From positions 1 through 7,897 of the forward strand of contig SKJM01000162.1 of the NCBI GenBank assembly GCA_007122045.1: a stretch of 7,897 nt of DNA. Direction: 5' to 3'. The notes below the pieces were generated by a model, which saw only the letters and a program-made list of their open reading frames with translations, ran no database searches and had not been told where the DNA came from. Source of the DNA: Planctomycetales bacterium. Lineage in GTDB: Bacteria > Planctomycetota > Planctomycetia > Pirellulales > Thermoguttaceae. Shown here piece by piece: positions 4,484 to 7,897 of this stretch; within the stretch, counting starts at the first letter, position 1, and each line of letters starts with the position of its first letter. The position numbers and the translations under genes were made by a program.

Positions 4484-5446
4484 ATGGAAGCCACGCTCGA
4501 CGCTGCCCGACAGTTCACCAAGGAACGAACGCCGGCCTGGCACGGCCTGCCCGCCCGGATGCGCGTGCTGAGCATCACCACCCGCCGTCGCACCGGAAGC
4601 TGGCTTGCCGAAGCCCTGGCTGCCGACAGCGCCTCGGAGGTGCTGCTCGAGGAGGCGATCGGCGCGGCGCCCGGGCTGGCCCGGCTACGCGACGAGGTGT
4701 TCGACGCCGTACTGGTAACGCATGAGCCGAGCGAGCTGGACGCGCTGGGGCTGATTGAGGGCTACCGGGCGGGGGGCGCGACCGAGCCGATCATCGTGCT
4801 GGGCACGCAAAGCGAGCCGGAAATCTCCGCCCTCTGCTACGAAGTGGGCGCCGACGGGTATCTGTGCGTCAATACGGCCACCACGCGCAACCTCATCTGG
4901 CTCACGGCCCGCGCCGTCCAGCGCCACCAACTGATCCGGCAGAATCAGCGCCTCGCCCAGGCCGAGCAGACCCGCATTCAGCGCGAACATGACGAAGCCG
5001 AACGCCTGTTGGGCCAACAGCGGGCGCTGATTGCCGACATCGAGCGGTTTCGCCCCCCCGAGGTCCCAGTCGACGCCCCAAGCACCGGCGCACCGGCCGA
5101 GCCCTTCCCCCTGCCCGAGCCCCTCCTGCGCCACTACCGCGAACTGTTGCGGACCTACGTGATCATGGGGTCGGGCAACCTGGCCGGCGAACTGGGGCGA
5201 TTGGCCCACTTGCTCATCGCCGCGGGGCTCTCTGCCCGCGAAACGCTCCAACTCCACCTGGCCGTGGTGGAAGAACTGGTGCGCGGCCTCGGCGCCCGAA
5301 GCGCCCGCCACGTGATGAATCGGGCCGACCTGCTCGTGCTCGAAGTGATGGTCCACTTGGCCGAGGGCTACCGCCACCGGTACCGCGAACGCGTCGACCC
5401 GCGGCGGCAGATGCTCCTGCCGGGCTTCGAATCGGCTACCGCTTAA
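4484..5446 (+). CDS. Pseudo-receiver protein with C-terminal KaiA/RsbU-N-like domain
   Basis: A 320-residue soluble protein with three parts. Residues ~26-148 resemble a response-regulator receiver (MRVLSITTRR; FDAVLVTHEP; EPIIVLGTQSE; VGADGYLCVN). The acidic pair, phosphoacceptor Asp and conserved Lys are absent, so phosphorylation is not expected. Residues ~144-188 are a charged, Gln-rich coiled coil, followed by a Pro-rich linker (190-213). Residues 214-303 are helical: HYRELLRTY, LSARETLQLHLAVVEELV and VHLAEGYRHRYRER. These align, from memory, with the KaiA C-terminal domain (YREIVLSY; EIHMELMDEF; HLCEMYRRS) and with the N-terminal domain of RsbU (YHQLLSRY; IHRKVLKELY). KaiA stimulates KaiC autophosphorylation in cyanobacterial clocks, and RsbU-N binds the partner-switch protein RsbT; either kind of partner is possible. 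ATG 4484 has GGAAGGG six bases upstream, whereas the in-frame ATG 4469 lacks a ribosome-binding site. The stop overlaps the convergent citrate synthase gene by 11 bp. No kaiB, kaiC or rsb gene is in the window. Confidence 0.75.
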   Translation: MEATLDAARQFTKERTPAWHGLPARMRVLSITTRRRTGSWLAEALAADSASEVLLEEAIGAAPGLARLRDEVFDAVLVTHEPSELDALGLIEGYRAGGATEPIIVLGTQSEPEISALCYEVGADGYLCVNTATTRNLIWLTARAVQRHQLIRQNQRLAQAEQTRIQREHDEAERLLGQQRALIADIERFRPPEVPVDAPSTGAPAEPFPLPEPLLRHYRELLRTYVIMGSGNLAGELGRLAHLLIAAGLSARETLQLHLAVVEELVRGLGARSARHVMNRADLLVLEVMVHLAEGYRHRYRERVDPRRQMLLPGFESATA

Positions 5447-6725
5447 TGAGCGGCACGAACTTCCGTTCGCTGGGGCCGAGGTAAAGCTGCCGGGGGCGGT
5501 GAATGCGCGACCCCCCCGAATCGGTGTGCATCTCGCGCCAATGGGCAATCCAGCCGGGCAGCCGCCCCAACGCGAACAACACCGTGAACATGTTGTTCGG
5601 AATCCCCATCATGCGGTAAATGATGCCCGAGTAGAAGTCGATGTTCGGGTACAGCTTCCGCTCGATGAAGTACGGGTCCTTCAGTGCCACTTCCTCCAAC
5701 TCCTGGGCAAGCTCGAATACCGGATCTTCCCTGCCGTACCGCTCGAAAAGCTGGTGGCATATATTCTTGACCACCTTGGCGCGCGGGTCGTAGTTCTTGT
5801 ACACCCGATGCCCGAAACCCATCAGGCGGAACGGATCGTTCGGGTTCTTGGCTCGGTCGACGTACTTGCCCAGGTCCCCCCCGTCGGCGTGGATCTGCTC
5901 GAGCATCTTGACACAGGCTTCATTGGCCCCTCCGTGCAATGCCCCCCAAAGAGCGTAAATGCCGGCCGAGATGCTCGAAAACAGGTTCACCGTGCTGGAC
6001 CCCACCATGCGCACGGTCGACGTGCTGCAGTTTTGCCCGTGGTCGGCGTGGAGCACCAGCAGCGCGTTCAGCGCAACCACGAAATCGGGGTCTACATGGT
6101 ACCGCTCGCTGGGTACGGCGAACATCATGTTCAGGAAGTTCTGGCCGTAGGAAAGATGATTCTGCGGGTAGACGAACGGCTGCCCAATCGACTGCTTGTA
6201 GCTGAACGCGGCGATGGTCGGCATCTTGGCCATCATGCGATGGATGGCCAGTTCCACCTGCGCGGGATCGTTCGGCTCCAGCGAATCGGGCGAGTAGATG
6301 GCCAACGCTCCCACCACGGAACCCAGGATCGCCATGGGATGGGCCTCGGGCGGGAAGCCGGCGAAGATCAGTTTCATCCCTTCGTGCAGCAGCGTGTGCG
6401 AGCGGATGTTCCGCCGAAACTCCTCAAGCTGCTCGCCGGTCGGCAGTTCGCCGTAGATCAGCAGGTACGACGTCTCAGTGAAGTCGCACCGCTCGGCAAT
6501 CTCTTCGACCCGATACCCCCTGTAGCGAAGTACGCCGGCCTCCCCGTCAATATACGTGATATGGCTCTTCGTGGAGCCCGTATTCGCATAACTGTCATCC
6601 AGCGTGATGTACCCCGTATCGCGGTACAGCTTCGTGATGTCGATCGCCCGGTTCCCTTCGGTGCCCACCAAAACGGGCAGTTCGAACTCGCCGCTATCGA
6701 GGGTTAACTTGGCCGTCTTTGCCAT
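5436..6725 (-). CDS. gltA: Citrate synthase, type II
   Basis: A 429-residue cytoplasmic enzyme, close to the 427 of E. coli GltA, that condenses acetyl-CoA with oxaloacetate to citrate at the entry of the TCA cycle. The catalytic residues are visible: His264 in WGALHGGANEA, His306 in MGFGHRVYKNYDPRA and Asp363 in NIDFYSGIIYRMMG, equivalent to E. coli His264, His305 and Asp362. Also typical are LHADHGQNCSTSTVR (225-239) and GWIAHWREMH (391-400). The N-terminal small beta domain and overall length fit the hexameric, NADH-regulated type II class; Arg163 and Lys167 match E. coli NADH-site residues, but position 206 is Ser, not Cys. ATG 6723-6725 has GGAG (minus strand, 6732-6735) six bases upstream; an open-frame extension upstream to 6848 is non-homologous. 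Transcription likely starts in the region shared with the divergent esterase gene. The last 11 bp overlap the end of the KaiA-like gene. Confidence 0.98.
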   Translation of the reverse strand: MAKTAKLTLDSGEFELPVLVGTEGNRAIDITKLYRDTGYITLDDSYANTGSTKSHITYIDGEAGVLRYRGYRVEEIAERCDFTETSYLLIYGELPTGEQLEEFRRNIRSHTLLHEGMKLIFAGFPPEAHPMAILGSVVGALAIYSPDSLEPNDPAQVELAIHRMMAKMPTIAAFSYKQSIGQPFVYPQNHLSYGQNFLNMMFAVPSERYHVDPDFVVALNALLVLHADHGQNCSTSTVRMVGSSTVNLFSSISAGIYALWGALHGGANEACVKMLEQIHADGGDLGKYVDRAKNPNDPFRLMGFGHRVYKNYDPRAKVVKNICHQLFERYGREDPVFELAQELEEVALKDPYFIERKLYPNIDFYSGIIYRMMGIPNNMFTVLFALGRLPGWIAHWREMHTDSGGSRIHRPRQLYLGPSERKFVPLIKR

Positions 6726-6783
6726 CTTGTTCTCCTTTTCCAAGTGCACTGTGAAGCACCCGCTCCCGTGGCGCAGCCCCGAG

Positions 6784-6813
6784 AGTCTACCACGGTGCAG
6801 CCGCCGGAGGCAA
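6784..6813 (-). promoter_or_regulatory. Predicted sigma70-type promoter of gltA
   Basis: On the minus strand TTGCCT (6808-6813) and TAGACT (6784-6789) are 18 bases apart, each matching consensus at four of six positions. Transcription would start near 6777, giving a leader of about 50 bases that contains the strong ribosome-binding site of gltA. Confidence 0.35.
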
Positions 6814-6830
6814 GGGTGGGCAGCGGCGCG

Positions 6831-6859
6831 TTGACTACCGGCCCGCACTCGATCATACT
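6831..6859 (+). promoter_or_regulatory. Predicted sigma70-type promoter of the esterase gene
   Basis: TTGACT (6831-6836) and CATACT (6854-6859) are separated by 17 bases, with five and four consensus matches. The start site would be near 6866, giving a leader of about 37 bases with AAGGGAG (6888-6894) eight bases before the ATG. It is divergent from, and does not overlap, the gltA promoter candidate. Confidence 0.45.
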
Positions 6860-6902
6860 CTGCCTATCTGGGCGATTCACCGTTCACAAGGGAGACCGAC
6901 CG

Positions 6903-7897
6903 ATGAAGAGACTGCTGAAGGGTGTGGTTCTGGGATTGCTGGTGCTTTGTTCGACCGTGGCGCGGGCCGAACTGAGGCTGCCCGCCCTGTTCTCCTCGGG
7001 AGCAGTGCTCCAGCAGGGCACCGATGTGCCCGTTTGGGGCTGGGCCGATGCCGGCGCCGAGGTCCGGGTGACCTTCGCCGGACAGACGAAAACGGCCACC
7101 GCCGATGCGGACGGCCGCTGGCTGGTCCGGCTCGAAGCGCTGCCGGCGTCGCGCGAACCGGACGTGCTGCGGGTCGCCGCGGGCGAATCGGACATCGCCG
7201 TCGAGAACGTGCTGGTGGGCGAAGTGTGGTTCTGCTCCGGCCAATCGAACATGGAATGGCCGATCGCCCGATCGCTGCTGCCCGAACACATCGACCCCGA
7301 CGCCCATCCCACCATCCGGCATATCAAGGTGCCCCGCCTCCGCGCCGGGCAACCGGCCGACGACTTCCAGGGTTCGTGGCAGGTGTGCACCGCCGCAACG
7401 GCGCCCGGCTTCACGGCCGTGGGATTCTTTTTCGCGTACTCGCTCCAGAAGGAGTTGGACGTTCCGGTGGGCCTGATCAACTGCAGTTGGGGGGGCACGC
7501 GCATCGAGCCCTGGACCCCGCCGGCCGGCTTCGACCTGGTGGAAGAACTCGACGCCGCGGAACTGGCCGACCGCTCGACGATGTACCACGGCATGGTGGC
7601 CGCGGTACAGCCTTATGCCGTCCGCGGCGCGTTGTGGTACCAGGGCGAATCGAACGGGGCGGAAGGCGAGTCGTATTTCTGGAAAATGAAGGCCCTCGTC
7701 GGCGGCTGGCGCGCCACGTGGCAACAGGGCGAATTCCCGTTCTACTTCGTCCAGTTGGCCAATTTCCGGGCACCCAATCCCGACCCCGCCGGCGGCGACG
7801 GCTGGGCCCGGCTCCGCGAGGCGCAGCTCCGCGCGGCCTGCGAGGTGCCCCGGACCGGCATGGCGGTGATCATCGCCATCGGCGAGGCCGACGACAT
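6903..7897 (+). CDS. Secreted sialate O-acetylesterase-like protein (3' end missing)
   Basis: The frame stays open to the right edge; 331 residues are visible. An N-terminal signal peptide (MKRLLKGVVLGLLVLCSTVARA, written here to give the likely cut after residue 22) has a basic start, a hydrophobic core and an A-R-A cleavage site. A beta-sandwich region follows (residues ~24-105, with VPVWGWADAGAEV and ADGRWLV), then the SGNH/GDSL-like esterase domain. Its nucleophile is Ser115 in WFCSGQSNMEW, with further family blocks INCSWGGTRIEPW and ALWYQGESN. Family members remove O-acetyl groups from sialic acid or other acylated sugars, and planctomycetes carry many copies, probably for polysaccharide breakdown. 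The last visible residues IGEADD precede the expected D-x-H-P catalytic block, which lies beyond the edge. The stretch between GGTRIEPW and YHGM is shorter than in many relatives. Substrate cannot be told from sequence. Confidence 0.92.
   Translation, partial: MKRLLKGVVLGLLVLCSTVARAELRLPALFSSGAVLQQGTDVPVWGWADAGAEVRVTFAGQTKTATADADGRWLVRLEALPASREPDVLRVAAGESDIAVENVLVGEVWFCSGQSNMEWPIARSLLPEHIDPDAHPTIRHIKVPRLRAGQPADDFQGSWQVCTAATAPGFTAVGFFFAYSLQKELDVPVGLINCSWGGTRIEPWTPPAGFDLVEELDAAELADRSTMYHGMVAAVQPYAVRGALWYQGESNGAEGESYFWKMKALVGGWRATWQQGEFPFYFVQLANFRAPNPDPAGGDGWARLREAQLRAACEVPRTGMAVIIAIGEADD

Noticed and set aside
5499..6707. 402-residue plus-strand open frame opposite citrate synthase
   Set aside because: It is the antisense shadow of a gene with all catalytic residues of citrate synthase; its translation is His/Arg/Val-rich without family features.
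6766..6795. CCGTGG/CCACGG inverted repeat upstream of gltA as an operator
   Set aside because: Only 6 bp with an 18-base spacer; such pairs are expected by chance.
6864..7724. Minus-strand open frames of 286 and 236 residues opposite the esterase gene
   Set aside because: They mirror the codon bias of the esterase gene, which has a signal peptide, GQSNM motif, promoter and ribosome-binding site.

Overview
The window looks like chromosomal DNA of a high-GC planctomycete, probably of the Pirellulales type. This is inferred from the style of the predicted proteins: a partnerless Soj-like ParA with an IPLQPQFLALHGL segment, a secreted sialate O-acetylesterase family enzyme, a small protein with a WRRTVAGWE core, and alternating mostly single-gene units. 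No ribosomal RNA or other taxonomic marker is present, so the assignment is tentative. I see no rRNA, tRNA, CRISPR array, transposase or phage gene.

Layout, left to right. (1) The 3' end of a plus-strand gene, cut by the left edge, encodes a long heptad-repeat coiled coil fused to a PD-(D/E)XK-like domain. (2) A minus-strand rhomboid protease gene converges on it. (3) A 162-bp divergent region carries nested inverted repeats and promoter-like elements whose predicted start sites coincide with the start codons on both sides. (4) A plus-strand ParA/Soj ATPase gene follows and converges, with one base between stops, on (5) a minus-strand HDOD-domain gene. (6) About 430 bp without a confident gene hold three tandem 10-bp repeats. 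(7) A small two-helix membrane protein gene is followed by (8) a 414-bp leader region with a promoter-like pair and a GC hairpin. (9) A plus-strand gene encodes a receiver-like domain without a phosphoacceptor, a coiled-coil linker and a C-terminal helical domain resembling KaiA/RsbU-N domains. It overlaps tail to tail by 11 bp with (10) a minus-strand type II citrate synthase gene. (11) From a shared divergent region with two promoter-like pairs, a plus-strand secreted sialate O-acetylesterase-like gene runs off the right edge just before its expected Asp-x-x-His motif.

There is no obvious operon or single pathway. Citrate synthase is core metabolism, ParA belongs to a segregation/positioning family, and HDOD and the KaiA-like protein are signalling-type proteins. 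The rhomboid and the small membrane protein act at the membrane, and the esterase acts on exported glycans. The most interesting points are the KaiA-like architecture, a GA(A/C)CGGTTAC motif repeated upstream of both parA and the HDOD gene, and the apparently leaderless divergent rhomboid/parA promoters.
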